The position numbers and the translations under genes were made by a program. From positions 744,001-808,000 of the forward strand of contig JAULSU010000001.1 in assembly GCA_030512335.1 (NCBI GenBank): a stretch of 64,000 nt of DNA, given 5' to 3'. Each line of letters starts with the position of its first letter. The stretch's first letter is position 1. The notes under the pieces were generated by a model. It searched no databases. It was not told where the DNA came from and worked only from the letters and a program-made list of their open reading frames with translations. Of this stretch, positions 11,252 to 22,700 are shown in pieces. This stretch comes from Immersiella caudata. Its lineage: Eukaryota; Ascomycota; Sordariomycetes; Sordariales; Lasiosphaeriaceae.

Positions 11252-12030
11252 TGTGCACCGGCTCGGAACCGTCCTCGCCGGGCATCGGCGCTGGCACCAT
11301 CACGGCCGCAGTCCGTGCCCTCGTGCCGAGCCACCCCGCGTGCGCCGAGGCCCTCGCGCTCGCCAAGGCGTCTCTTCCGGCGTCGATACTCTATCACAGC
11401 TTTCGGGTGTACATGTACGCTCAGGCCTTTTTTCGGATTTTCCAGGATGGTGATACGCCGAAAACACCCACTTCGACAGCGGAAGGGAACGGGAACGGGA
11501 ATGCGAATGCGAATGGGAACGGCGACGCAGCAACCAGGTACGACACCCGGACACCAGCCCACGTGTTATTCGTGGCTTGCATCCTCCACGATGTAGGCAC
11601 GGGTCAAGATCACGATTCGATCCCGGAAAGATTCGAAGTCGTCAGTGCGGATGTGGCGGCGCGGGTATTAAGAAAGCACGGCATCGGAGAGGCAGCGATT
11701 CGCGACGCGTGGTTGGCCATGTCGTTGCATACCAGCCCGGGAATTGCGGAGCGGCTAGGCGGGACAATACGGGCGTTGAGGTTGGCGGTGAGGGCTGATT
11801 TTGGGTCGTATCCGGCGCCGCCGCCCGAGATGCTGCCTGGGGGAGTGGAGACGATGAATATGATACGGTGGAAGTTGCCGAGGTTGGAGATTGAGAAGGA
11901 TTTGGGCGATGCGGTGGTGAGGCAGGCGGTGATGGATCCGCAAAAGGCGCCGGGGTCGTCGTGGCCGGGAGATTTGTTGAGGGCGAAGAGGGCGGAGCCG
12001 GAGTGGGAGGGGGTGAGTAAGGCGTTTTGA
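11251..12030 (+). CDS. HD-domain hydrolase, cyanamide hydratase-like
   Basis: Single-exon 259-aa protein. It shows the metal-binding HD superfamily pattern: His49 in 'YHSFRVYMYAQ', His113-Asp114 in 'ACILHDVGTG', then 'ADVAARVLRKHG' and 'AWLAMSLHTSPGIAERLGG', in the order seen in fungal cyanamide hydratase and DDI2/3-like enzymes. Those convert cyanamide to urea; many relatives have other or unknown substrates. Between His49 and the HD pair lies an inserted Gly-Asn-Ala repeat of about 14 residues encoded by hexamers. The start is the first ATG in frame and overlaps a start-stop uORF. Codons are mixed at first and strongly G-ending after about 11740. Cyanamide hydratase-like is the best guess; the substrate is unproven. 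Confidence 0.8.
   Translation: MCTGSEPSSPGIGAGTITAAVRALVPSHPACAEALALAKASLPASILYHSFRVYMYAQAFFRIFQDGDTPKTPTSTAEGNGNGNANANGNGDAATRYDTRTPAHVLFVACILHDVGTGQDHDSIPERFEVVSADVAARVLRKHGIGEAAIRDAWLAMSLHTSPGIAERLGGTIRALRLAVRADFGSYPAPPPEMLPGGVETMNMIRWKLPRLEIEKDLGDAVVRQAVMDPQKAPGSSWPGDLLRAKRAEPEWEGVSKAF
11485..11526 (+). repeat. In-frame hexamer repeat in the HD gene
   Basis: About seven degenerate copies of GGGAAC/AATGCG-type hexamers encode an alternating Gly/Asn/Ala stretch between the first His and the HD pair of the hydrolase. Unit number is likely to vary between strains. Confidence 0.8.
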
Positions 12031-12143
12031 CACAAGGGAACATGATAATATGCATTCAAAGGGTTGTAGTTGATACAAGAATTGAAGCCGGCGGCATGGA
12101 AACATTGATCCAAAGTCTCAGAGGCAATACCGACAACGGTCCC

Positions 12144-12744
12144 TCATGCAACCTCTGCAGCCTTCGTGGCCTCAGCCCGACCCCAAACAGTAAAGTAAAC
12201 GGTCGACACTCTCTCAGTTGGATTGGGACGCGAAGGAGCAGTCACCCAAACGGTGCTCGTCTGCGCGAGTCTCGCGCACACATTGTTGCGGCACACCCAG
12301 TCCTGATCGCAGTCATTTTCATTCTGGCACCGGTCGCCTGTTGCATCATCTCGTCAGCACACATCTTCACATTCAATTCGTGGTTCTCATACCAAGGCAA
12401 TGTCCCTCCCACTGGCAAACCGGGGTAGAAGGCTGCTGAGGCTGTGGGGGTTGGGGTTGCCGGGTTGGTTGAGGAGGCTGCTGGGGCTGCTGGGGCTGCT
12501 GGGGTTGTTGAGGTTGGCCGCCTCCAGCCCATGGGGGTCTTCCTTGTCCCCATGGAGGCCCCCCACCACCACCGCCGCCCTTGCCCTTGCCCCATCCACC
12601 ACCTCCTCCCCTACCACCGCCGCCGCGACCGCCACCACGTTGTCGAGCAACAAGCTCAGGGGCGTCAGCCTCAACATTGTCGATGGCTGCTGCTTGGGCA
12701 TGCAGCCCGAGGGCAAGAAGGGAGACGATGAAAGAGACCTTCAT
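12144..12744 (-). CDS. Secreted Gly-rich and Gln/Pro-rich protein with C-terminal Cys module
   Basis: Two exons, 12744-12393 and 12337-12144, give 181 aa; the intron runs GTATGA...CAACAG. The protein starts 'MKVSFIVSLLALGLHAQA', a clear signal peptide, and then has a Gly/Arg-rich block and a Gln-Pro repeat block. The end is a compact cysteine module, 'VCQWEGHCLG' joined by splicing to 'DRCQNENDCDQDWVCRNN', with six cysteines, like fungal chitin-binding or toxin-fold modules. Without splicing the second half of that module is lost, which supports the intron. It may be a cell-wall or surface-binding protein. I know of no characterised member. Confidence 0.75.
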
Positions 12745-13639
12745 CTTGATGATGGGTTGTGATGAATGTTCTAAACTGACAAAGGTGGTCAGTATGTAAC
12801 CAGCATATATCCCGGGGCTCTGGGTAAATCCAGGGGAAACGCACAAGCTTCGTGTCACCGGGTTGATGGCTCAGGCCAAGATGCTTGGGCTGCCTTGGTT
12901 CATGCTGGGGACATTCTTGCTCTTATATACACCAGGTTACTCAGTCTTGGCCGGGTCAGCATCGAACCAGCCCTGAGGGCGAAAAAGAGGAGTCTGCAGA
13001 TAGCCCGCTCGGCGCGCGTCAGGGGGACGGTTTACCCCGGCGCGGGGCAATTATCTTCGTATTCCCATGTTGTTGATCATCGACACGGCAGATATATCCA
13101 AGTTGATGGCGGCAGTGGCGTAGCGGTACGGATTGTAAAAATCCGGGGTATTAGGCGAGAAGACCATTTTCCGGGCAGTCCACCAAACTTGGTAACCTGA
13201 ATGAGCGGCATGTTTATCCAGCTGGGCAGCGGGGGTGCCAAGGCTTGTGCCGATGTCACAGTGTTCAGGAACCAAACAACACGAGACATCGGGCAATGAT
13301 GAGATGAACTGCCCATCTCTTCGCCTCTCCAGCCCAGCGGGATGGAGATTGCGACAGGATTAGCTGCCTCACTCGGATGTCGCGGCACTCGATAGGAGTA
13401 TTTTGGTACGCGAGCGAGGAACCCACCAGTCGGGAAATGATACCGGAACATCGCGCCGGGATGGTAATAGCACAAGCTTTTATGCCACGAGGCCCTCCCA
13501 CAAATCTCCGCAATCCTGAATGGTCAAAAGTAGCGGGGTGTGTTTGTACCGGGTATAATCGGGCTTATCGTCGCCGGACTCGAATAGCCAGGTCAGCTTT
13601 GTGCAGGAGGTTGGGAAGACAGAATTGGTGATGTGGTGT
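12745..13639. other. Intergenic, no gene seen
   Basis: Scattered short frames on both strands, none convincing. It contains the promoter of the minus-strand secreted protein (ATATAT-like element near 12805) and the 5' flank of the GH43 remnant. Confidence 0.45.
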
Positions 13640-14576
13640 GACCGTCCCTCATCCCCCTCTCAAGCTCGTGATACCCTCAACACTTCGTCCGCCGCTTTGG
13701 ACCTCTCTCGGCGCCGAAACTCTCCAGCCATGGTGTTTGCTCCGATTGATCGTCAGTTGGTTGCCTATCACGTTCGGGGGCGTGCTAGAGTCTCAATGAG
13801 GCCCGGCCGATTACCCAAGCCACGGCTCTGCACAAGCATGTGATGGAAGATGGGATCGAGATTCTCATTTCTGGGACCGCTCTTTGTCGAGCGCACTATG
13901 TCTTCTGGCCTGTGATGTTCCGCCATCTCCGCCTCCCTCGTTGGCATTGCCGTAGCATCGAAGATTACCGGCCCTTACACCGCGTTCCACTAGCCTTTCG
14001 CTTGTCCTCTTCAGGACGGCGGCGCGATCGACGCTGCCGGTTCAACAACGAAGAGTTTCGATCTCGTTGGGTGGTGTGCAAAGTCGACGGCAATGCAAAA
14101 ACGGCGCAGGCAGTCCTTGCGGCAACGGCGATCTCCCTGGATTCGACACCCCGATCATGATGCAGCGCGTCAGTTCTGCTGACGGTGTCACACCCTTCGG
14201 AAAGCCGAGTCCAATCCTTCAACGCGACCCAGGCATCGACGGCCCCCTTGTTGAGGCGCCCAGCATCATCAAGATAGGCACCGGCGATTCTGCCTTGTAC
14301 ATGCTCTTCTATTCGTCGCATTGCCGCACCCAACCCGAGCATGACGTTCGGTATGCGACCGCCAAGCATGTTCTCGGCCCATATACCCGGCAGTCTCAAC
14401 TCTTGGGGCAAACGGTAGCGGTCGGGGCAACTTCACAGCACCTGGAGGGGCGTCGGCCGTGCTGGACGGCTTTGGAACGATGGTGTTCCAGGCAAAATTG
14501 CAGCGTTGGGCAATGCATGCATCAGACAGACTTTGCGATTGACGGCAACAGGGTGAGGCTCCAGCTGCCTTCGTAG
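13640..14576 (+). pseudogene. Broken GH43 glycoside hydrolase
   Basis: Blocks typical of fungal GH43 arabinanase/xylosidase proteins appear in order but in different frames: 'MVFAPIDRQLVAYHV' (about 13731), 'IAVASKITGPYTAF' (about 13950), 'FACPLQDGGAIDAAG' (about 13997), 'WVVCKVDGNA' (about 14070), 'DGPLVEAPSIIKIG' (about 14240) and 'YMLFYSSHC'. GH43 enzymes cleave arabinan or xylan side chains and are normally secreted; the conserved acidic residues would lie in these blocks. A TAG follows 'GPYTAF', and at least three frame changes occur (about 14050, 14100 and 14410). No introns explain them. The family call is good; the gene cannot make a full enzyme. Confidence 0.72.
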
Positions 14577-14728
14577 GATGCCGAGGAAAGTTGGACTTCG
14601 AGTGGTTGGACGAGACGGAGCAGGTGCCAGAGGGAATCCTGCAAGAAGATCCAGAATATAGAAACCCAGAACTTTCTTCAATTCAATTCTCGATCCTCCG
14701 ACATGATTCTGTGGCCGAGCTGTGTCCC

Positions 14729-16070
14729 TCATGCGTAGCGATATAGCACAGAGTGTTCCGCTTGCGTCTGAAGCGCTCCGTGGCACAACGGCTGTCCGTT
14801 CGGTTTCGACCCGTCGGGATCTAGCTCGGCCATTTGGGACCAAAACTGCCACTTCCTAAAAGTTTCCTCGGTGATTACTCCCCCGTCCACGGTTGGTGCC
14901 GCGGCAGAAGTCCTTCTGTCCGAACTAGAGCCACCATCTGAAGTTTCCCCTCGCAGTTCGAGCAGCTCATCTCTGAGGCGGGCTCGATCTCGGATAATTG
15001 TCTCGTTCATTATATCCAAAATCTTCTTTACTTCCTCCACGTACCGGTCGCTTGGTCCAAAAATCGCTTTCATCGCTCGGAAGTGTGGACGGGTGACTGC
15101 TCTCGGTCCTGTTTGTCCACTGGGTAGGGAGGCGAAGGTGGCATAGTCTTGCTTTTTGTATTCATCCGGCGTCCCTTTCAACAGTGCCATGTCAACCTGC
15201 AAGGCGAAACCGTAGATTGTGCGGCCCATCAGGTGGTCTCTGCTCCTCTCCCAGGGATGAATGACTTCTCGTTTTACGTGGTTGATTTCTTCGGAAAGGT
15301 ACACTCTCAGGTGGGGACAGTCGAGGATCCGCCTTTGGACCTTCTGCCCGATATCCGGGAACTCCGCGGTGAGAGCTCTGATACACGCGACCATTTGGAG
15401 AAACAGACGCTCCATGTACATTGCCCGATGCTCTGTGATATGTAGCTGTCAGCACTCTTGCTCCGTAGGCCGGCTGCCAAGTTTTGCTGGGATGATCACC
15501 TTGCATGCTTTTGAGGCCGCTCACGGATGTCACGATTTTGTCAAACTTCGTGTCGAAAACGATAGAGCTGATGGCATCGGAAAATACCACGTCTTGCCCT
15601 AGCACCCAAGCTGCGTTGGCGTAGTGAGGCCATTCGTGTCGAGGAATGTCGTTTCGCGGGGGCAACCTCCAGCACCACTCGTCCTCTGGCTGGGGAATTA
15701 TTGTCCAAGGGTGAGAGAGTCTACCCCACAAACCCGAAAACGGGCTGGAGATGTCGAACTTGTAGCGATGAAGTGCGTTGCACTGGCCAGAAAGGTCGAC
15801 GATATCGAAAGTCCCAGGAGGTTGTTCTCCCGCTGGAAACCCGTGATTCCGTCGATGGGCTTCCAACCCAATGTTCTCGAGGATGTATCGTAGCGATACG
15901 ACGTCGATGCCATCTCCCTCGCTGGGAGATAACGGAATCACATCGGTTGGGTGTTGTCGGTTGTCGATCAAAGCTTTGAACTCGGGTGACCATTGTTTCA
16001 AAAGCTCGGCGTCCGGCTCTTGGACCCTGATCATCTCCGGTAGCCCCTCAATTGTGAATCTGATAGCCAT
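14729..16070 (-). CDS. Unidentified 424-aa fungal protein
   Basis: Two exons, 16070-15500 and 15432-14729, joined across a 67-bp intron (GTGATC...TCACAG) that keeps frame through 'KSMQ-EHRAMYMERLFLQM'. The first half contains Trp-rich segments ('PQPEDEWCWRLPPRND') and an acidic-basic mix. The second half is helical and ends in a predicted coiled stretch ('RARLRDELLELRGE') followed by a Ser-rich linker. There is no signal peptide or membrane span, so it is probably intracellular. Codon use is even and the model is coherent, so I believe the gene. I cannot place it in a named family. Confidence 0.65.
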
Positions 16071-17321
16071 GTCGGGGAGCCGAGAAACAAGTAGCAGATA
16101 TCAGATGGCAGGGGCCGGGATCATGTGCCGATGCATCGAAAGGAGGGTTCGGATGATCAGGAACGATCCACTCTTCTGCAAAAAAATAGCGTAATGGTAA
16201 TTGGCGGCTGCGTCGAGCTGGGAAGGAGCTAGATATGGGACAACGCGATTTTCCAGCGTGGGATGGGTTGCAGGGCGTCCGCTGCGGCAGGAGCGACCCG
16301 GATCGCCCTGAGCCAGAGGCCGGCAGGGGCGACTCTGTGGAGGCGGGGGACAGTGATGACGAGTGCCGAACTCACCAAAGCAGGGACCAAGCACGGCGGA
16401 AGTGCAGAGCAGAACCCCAACGCGCAGCGGCTCCTCTGCCCAACCTCTGCTTGTGCTGTCGGCGCCGTGGCGAAGGGTCTCGGTTCGAGACTGACCGGCC
16501 TGGAACCCTACACCGAGCTCATGACAGCGAACACACTGAATTCGCTGCTCCGAAGGTCTGCATGAAGACCAATCGGAAAGCCAGTCGTTATCAGCGCGCG
16601 CGCGCGCGTCGCACCGCCTGGCCTCTCCGCTGACTCTCCGCTGGCTCTCCGCTGGCTCGCGTCAATACGCGATCGATCGGGAACCTGGCTTGCCGGGTTC
16701 TGGAATTCCGGTGTGACGGGCGTCTAGGTCGAATCCCGACTGGCCAAAATTTGGCTTCAAACCGATGTCGATGGTAAGGCTCTCTCCTCCTGCTCGGGCC
16801 CGTCAATTGAGCTGCGGGCGCATCCAAAAAGAAATGACTCATTTCACAAAAACGTCCAAACTACAGAGATCGTGCCACTCAGCTTTCCGCCCAACTGAAC
16901 GCCTCGTCCCCGAAAAGCGAGCCGGCGCGAAACGTGGAGGCCGCCAACAAAATATTGGTCAATATGTCAATAGTTTGGTCGGAAAATGCGCCCGCAGCCT
17001 TGCGCTGAGTGCAACACGTTGCCGCCTTGACGGCCACGCCTCCGCCAACAGCACATGCACGACCCCTGTCTCATCTGCCGATTTCTTGACCTCAAAGCCT
17101 CGGACTCCCCGTATTCTCGATGTCCTTTCAGCTGCCGAAGATCGGCTCGCAGAGCCTCACCGTTCGCCGCGCAGCATTCATCCAGAGCCCGCACATTGAC
17201 TCTGTGGTCTAGTTCATTCAATTCGTCCTCCACCGCTGAAATAGAACTTCCAATTCAGATTCAAGAAGTTGTCCAGAGGAACGAGTATCAGCCTTTGGTG
17301 GGCTAGCCTTCTTCGTCTGCC
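16071..17321. other. 1.25-kb intergenic region with short repeats
   Basis: No gene recognised. It holds an alternating CG tract at 16594-16608 (potential Z-DNA) and three copies of an 11-bp CTCTCCGCTGG-type unit at 16623-16655. The right end is the promoter and 5' UTR of the MEP transporter gene. Confidence 0.5.
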
Positions 17322-19262
17322 ATGGCCACCTACCCTCTCAACGTCCTCCCACCTCAGTCAACGGTCTTGGAAAACAACTTCGTGACGGAAAATGAGTTGA
17401 GACACAGGCCACAAGACTACTTTGATGGTTCCGATGTCGTCTGGGTGACATTGTGTGGGGCTCTCGTCCTCCAGATGATCCCTGCAATATCCATGGTTTA
17501 CGCAGGAGCAACGGATCGATCATCAACACTCACTCTGCTTCGTATGCCGGTAATTACGGCAGCATTCTGCACTGTTCAGGTATGTTGAGCTGCGTCTTGA
17601 TCCTTCTGCTTTCATACTGACAGATCTGGCAGTGGTATTTGTGGGGATACGTCTTGACCTTCTCACCAGCGCCAGACCCCGCAACATGGACATGGTATGG
17701 CGGTCACACCGACTCCATGGTTCTCTACCGAGCCCTTGTCCGTCCAGTTGGTGCACCTGGATCGAAGATTCCGGAGCTTCTCTACGCCTTCTATCAAGGA
17801 ATGTTCGCCGCCTTCACTCCTGCGCTCGTCTGCGGCGGTGTCATCAAAAAGTTCAAAGTCGGACGATTTCTGATCTTCATCTGGCTGTGGTCGCTGCTGG
17901 TCTACTACCCCGTTGCAAGATGGACTTGGTCTGTTGGTGGATTTGGGGAGCAAAATGATGTCATGGACTTCGCAGGAGGGACTGCTGTGCACATCACGTC
18001 TGGCACGGCAGTCGGTGCAATCGTACTCTTTCACGAGTTTGAGAGGCACGGCCTCAAGATCTTCAGTCGCGCGTGGGCTATCCTTTCACCTCCTTCGGCC
18101 GATGACGATGGCCCTGCAGAACATTTTCGCGATGGGAACGAACTTTCCACGCTGAATGTTAAAGTTAATGGGTCATCAAACCCAGCATCTCCCGCCAACG
18201 CCCCTAGACCTGATGCCTCAGGGAATGGGAACGCAAGCAACATCCCTAACACCCACGCCACAGCACCCACAGCAAATGGCGCCGCAGCCAGGGGCTCGAT
18301 GGCACCGCCCCCCGCCGTTCTTCCCAGCGAGAACGATCCACCACTGGCAGCTGATGCACCTCACAGTCTCAACAATCTGGTCCTCGGGACAATGCTTCTA
18401 TGGATCGGCTGGCTGGGGTTTAACGGAGGTTCAGCTCTGGGCGGAAACATGCGCGCTGTCTCGGCTTGTGCGGCAACACATGTCGCGGCTAGTTCAGGGG
18501 CATGTGTCATGCTCGTTCTTTTCTGGTGGCTGGAGTGGACGGCGAGGAAGTGGCCGAGAGTCTTCCAAGACGACCGGGGAGGAGCCACTGATGCTAGCAG
18601 GGGGCATAAGCTTTCCGTTGTCCAGTTTTGCGACGGAGCAGTGGTCGGACTTGTTGCAATCACCCCAGCGGCTGGATTCGTGAGTGTTCTTTTCTTTATA
18701 GCGATAGGATTTGAGATCGCTGACAGCATTTCAGGTTCCAATCTGGGCTGCTGGTTGCATTGGCGCAATTGCCTCCGGGTCAATCTTCGGACTCAAGATT
18801 CTGTTCCAGGACTTGATGAGACAAGATCCGCTGTTCATCTTCCTGCTGCATACTGGAGGTGGCTTCATTGGCATGTTTTTTACTGGATGCTTTGCCAGGT
18901 ACGCATCATCCTGTGTTCGTGGATCTCTTCACCCTGGTTGGCACTAACACCAAAATACAGACAGTACATTGTTGGGCTGGATGGATTCTCTGAGCTTCTG
19001 GAACGTTCCGTCCCTGAACGGCTACGGTTCGTTTAACCTTCAATCTTGAGTGACAATGTTCACCGCTAATACGTTAGAAATGTGCAGTTTGCAAATGGCA
19101 GACGCATTCATGGGGTTTGGATTCACGCTGGGGATGACGTTGGCAATTCTATTCCTCATGAAGCTCGTGCTGAGACCGTTTACAGGCACTTGGCGACTTC
19201 TTGGAGAAAACGAAAGGGACAAACTAGAAGCCGAGTTGGAATACAAGTGGCGGATAGAGTGA
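17322..19262 (+). CDS. MEP/AMT-family ammonium transporter with enlarged cytoplasmic loop
   Basis: Five exons: 17322-17579, 17633-18679, 18735-18898, 18961-19026 and 19088-19262, giving 569 aa. All junctions have GT/AG and keep frame. Family hallmarks are present: 'VLQMIPAISMVYAGATDR' (first helix region), 'WYLWGYVLTFSP', 'YYPVARWTWS', the pore-His helix 'MDFAGGTAVHITSG', 'GFNGGSALGGNM', and the second pore His in 'FLLHTGGGFIGMFFTG'. MEP proteins import ammonium across the plasma membrane. Between 'FSRAWAILSPP' and 'HSLNNLVLGTMLLW' lies an extra segment of about 95 residues, rich in Asn, Ala and Pro, where ordinary MEPs have a short loop. The last exon junctions are the least certain. The transporter call is firm; substrate and activity of this variant are not known. 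Confidence 0.88.
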
Positions 19263-19765
19263 GGCATTTGTAAATCTCTAAAGACAACGGCGTTGCGGGG
19301 ACGGCATTCTTGGAAACCTCCTTACGATTCGTTGCCTTTGATGGAGATTGGACAGAGCGCTCAAACTGAGACCGTTGGCTTGCCTATCAAAATGACTTCT
19401 TCCTCGCATTGGATGGCAAATGTTTGAGCTCCGTGCCGAAAATAAACCAGGCTGCGTGTCTCTCGCCGATGCCGGGCGAGAGTGTCTGGCATAGCCACAG
19501 ATAAGAATTGGTCAGGGCAATCACTCCTGCTTCCGAATGGCCGAGACGAATCGGGGCGCTTAGACACGGCCTCGGGCCCCAGGGCGAGCCCAGCAGCAGC
19601 TGAGGGTGGACCTCCCCTTCCAGATAAAGCTGCGTGACCCTTCGAGCGCAGCCTGCCCCGATGGAAGCGACGCACCTGAACCCCACCTTCCTTCTCGCCT
19701 CCCCAGCTTTGCAGCTCCGTCAAACTCGTGTCCCGTAATTGCAAACACGTCAAATCCCATATGCC
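19263..19765. other. Intergenic spacer
   Basis: About 500 bp between the transporter and the patatin fusion gene. No coding frame or repeat stands out. It should contain a terminator and a promoter. Confidence 0.5.
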
Positions 19766-22700
19766 ATGTATCACCACATCCTCAATGCCCAAACTGCTGG
19801 CGATTGGGAACACGCAGGCCGCTCACCTGCTCCGCACAATATGCAAGACTTTTCTCAACCTTCGCTCAGCGCCCCAATCACTAGCGATTGGGGACACCGA
19901 GGCCCATCACCAGCCTCACACATGCAAGACTTTCCTCATCCTACGCTCAACGCCCAAATCGCTGGCGACTGGGGACACCCAACCCGGCCACCAGTCTCAC
20001 ACAGTGTGCAAGACTTTCTCACAAAATACTCGTGCTCGAATTCGGACTGTAACAAAACCGTCACGCAAGAAGACGCACGAAGTTGCTCTCATTGTGGCAT
20101 GAGCGGGAACGGGAAGGATCAGGACGACGACGAAGACACCTCTATCACCATCTACTGCGTCACCTGCGAAGTCCCTGACTGCAGGCTGAATCCATGCACC
20201 AATCCTGAACATCAGACCTGCTGGAAATCGCACCTTCCTGGCGGGGCAGCCTTCGTCCGAAAGCACCAGATGCTCAATCCGGTTGCACAAATCATCATCG
20301 AGGCCGTGACACACTCGGAAACGGATGAGTCCCGCCAGCAGCGACTGCACGAGCTGGACCGCAATGCACGATGGTTCAACGTTCGACGCCATCCTCCGGC
20401 ATTCAGCACTCCCCGCAACTTCACGGGACAGGGCGCGCCCATCCTTCAAGCTTATGACCGCTTCCGACACCTTTGCGATCCAAACCTTTCCGGAAATGTT
20501 GAGACGACGAAGCACTTTCCCAGATTTGTCTCTTTCATTGGAGACACCTGCGCCGGAAAATCCACCCTTGTGCGGGCGATGATCACGATGGGTCTTGCGT
20601 CGAATGCGGAAGTTATCTCTGGAGGGGACATATCAACTGAGGCTGATGTTGCCCAACTGGTCGCCGCCATGAAGCGGAGGACTACGGAATGGCCAGTCAC
20701 AAGGTCTGCAAGCTCCGATAGCCTGACAAGTCCTACAACTCAGGGTGTGCATCTTTACCTCGACGAGGGGACCTCTGGGGCAGAGTCGCCTTCCCCATCA
20801 GCTGAGCAACATCCGATTCTGTTCATCGACTGTGAGGGATTCGGTGCTGGGGATGCGCCAACCAATGCTGAGCGTCTCGCGGATGAGGAGCGGCCGGATC
20901 ACAGAAACAGACTCAACGTCCCAGCCAGTCACTCACGCATGAGGTCGCATTCCAGAGGACCTACCCCTGACTACCATTATCGAGTCACGGCACCATGCTA
21001 CGGGAAGAAGGGAAAAGACGGTATCGATCTGTTCTACGCAAGATTCCTCTACGCCATCAGCGATGTCATCGTATTCGTGACGAGAGACGACACGAAGATG
21101 ATGACCCAGCTTCAGACTGTGTTGGAATGGGCCTCCAAAGCCGTTTACAAGTCTGTCAACCATCCTTCGCGCAAAACTTTGATCATTGTCCGCCACAAAT
21201 CAGAGCTCCACAAGACCGAGTTTTACGATGAGGGAAACCTGGCAGCCAAGTACCTAGAGAACCACCCCAAGCTCTGGACTTTGCCGAACACGCCGCTGAA
21301 GAAGTTCGTCGACGACTACAACGCCAGCGAGCCCGATTTCCGGAAACGAATCACCACAAATCAAAGGCTCTACGACATTCTGTTCCGCAAAATTATCTGC
21401 TGGTACATCCCGAGCAAGGACAACCCGAAAGTTCGGCCACACAACCTTGTTCGCCAGTGGGCAGGCCTACGGTCACGCATCGAGTTGGCCGCTCGTGAGG
21501 AACAGAGAGTTGGCAACGCCGCGAACATGAAGTACAACGTCCCTGAGATGTCTAGAATTCTGGGCAAAGCCTTTATCCACTTTACAACATCCGAAGGCCC
21601 GTTCGACTTCTATCTTGCCGCTCGCCGAGACAATCCGAATCCGGAGACGATGGGAAGTCATCTTGGAAACTTCCTGCGCCATGTCTTCGAATTCGATGAC
21701 AAGCCAGTCGGCGAGAAGTCCGAGTCAGCCCACGGAATGATGGTTGATGTGGTAGTGGCGGCTCTGTTGACGTGGACATTCAGGAGATTTCCCCAAAGTA
21801 CGCCCGTTGTCTCTGTACTCGCTGAACATGAACGCTAATCAGTCTGCCCTTGTAGGGGTCAGCCCAGATGAGGCATTTGAGAGAGAGCTGAAACCTATTT
21901 GCGATTCAGGAATCGACGAATATCTCGAAAACCATGAGGCTTGCACCTACCGATTTCCTGATGGTACCAACTGCGTGTCACGCCCCGAAAAGGCGCATCT
22001 GCAGCACGTTTCCCGAACGGGCGGAATAGTCCCTGGCGCCTTCCAACGAAGACTCAAGTGGCACAACGGATACCGAAAGAGGTTCATCGACGACACCAGA
22101 GAGCAGTACACGGTTGAGTATCAGCGGTTGCTGGAGCGGCGTGACAGTTTCAACGTTGCCTCTTGGCGGAACCAGAACCCAACTGCGCCCTCGGCCAATG
22201 ACCGCGTCCAATCTCGAAGAAAGGGCATTCATCGTGATCATGCCGCTCTATGGTCTCACCTCAAAAGCTACAAGACATGCTTCTCCTGTCTCGATGGTGT
22301 CCCTGACCACGTCTTGGCATGCGGACATGCGTACTGCCCCTGCTGTGTACAAGAGCTTGGTACGCCATCCACAAACAGAGAATGCGCCTGGACCTTTGCT
22401 GAGTGCTGCCTTTGTGGTCGAGGTGGGAACGATCTGAACACTAATTACATCCAACTGAAACCCCGCTGTGCGGGTGTGAGAGTCCTCACGCTAGATGGTG
22501 GCGGCATCCGAGGAGTCGTCGAACTGGCGCTGCTCCAGGCCTTGGCCGACGAAGCTGAGCTTGGGGTGCCGATCAGGGACTATTTCGACCTCATCGTTGG
22601 CACCAGTACCGGTAAGCTAGCTTTCCCTTCTTCCAGTTTGCATTCAAGTTACCTTACTTACCGACCATCTTCAGGGGGTCTCATTGCCTTGGCGCTCGCG

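Noticed and set aside
11068..11562. 164-codon minus-strand frame
   Set aside because: Antisense to the HD hydrolase; mirrors its hexamer repeat.
16725..16750. Possible tRNA T-arm (GGTCGAATCCC)
   Set aside because: No matching acceptor stem, anticodon arm or D arm upstream; not a tRNA.
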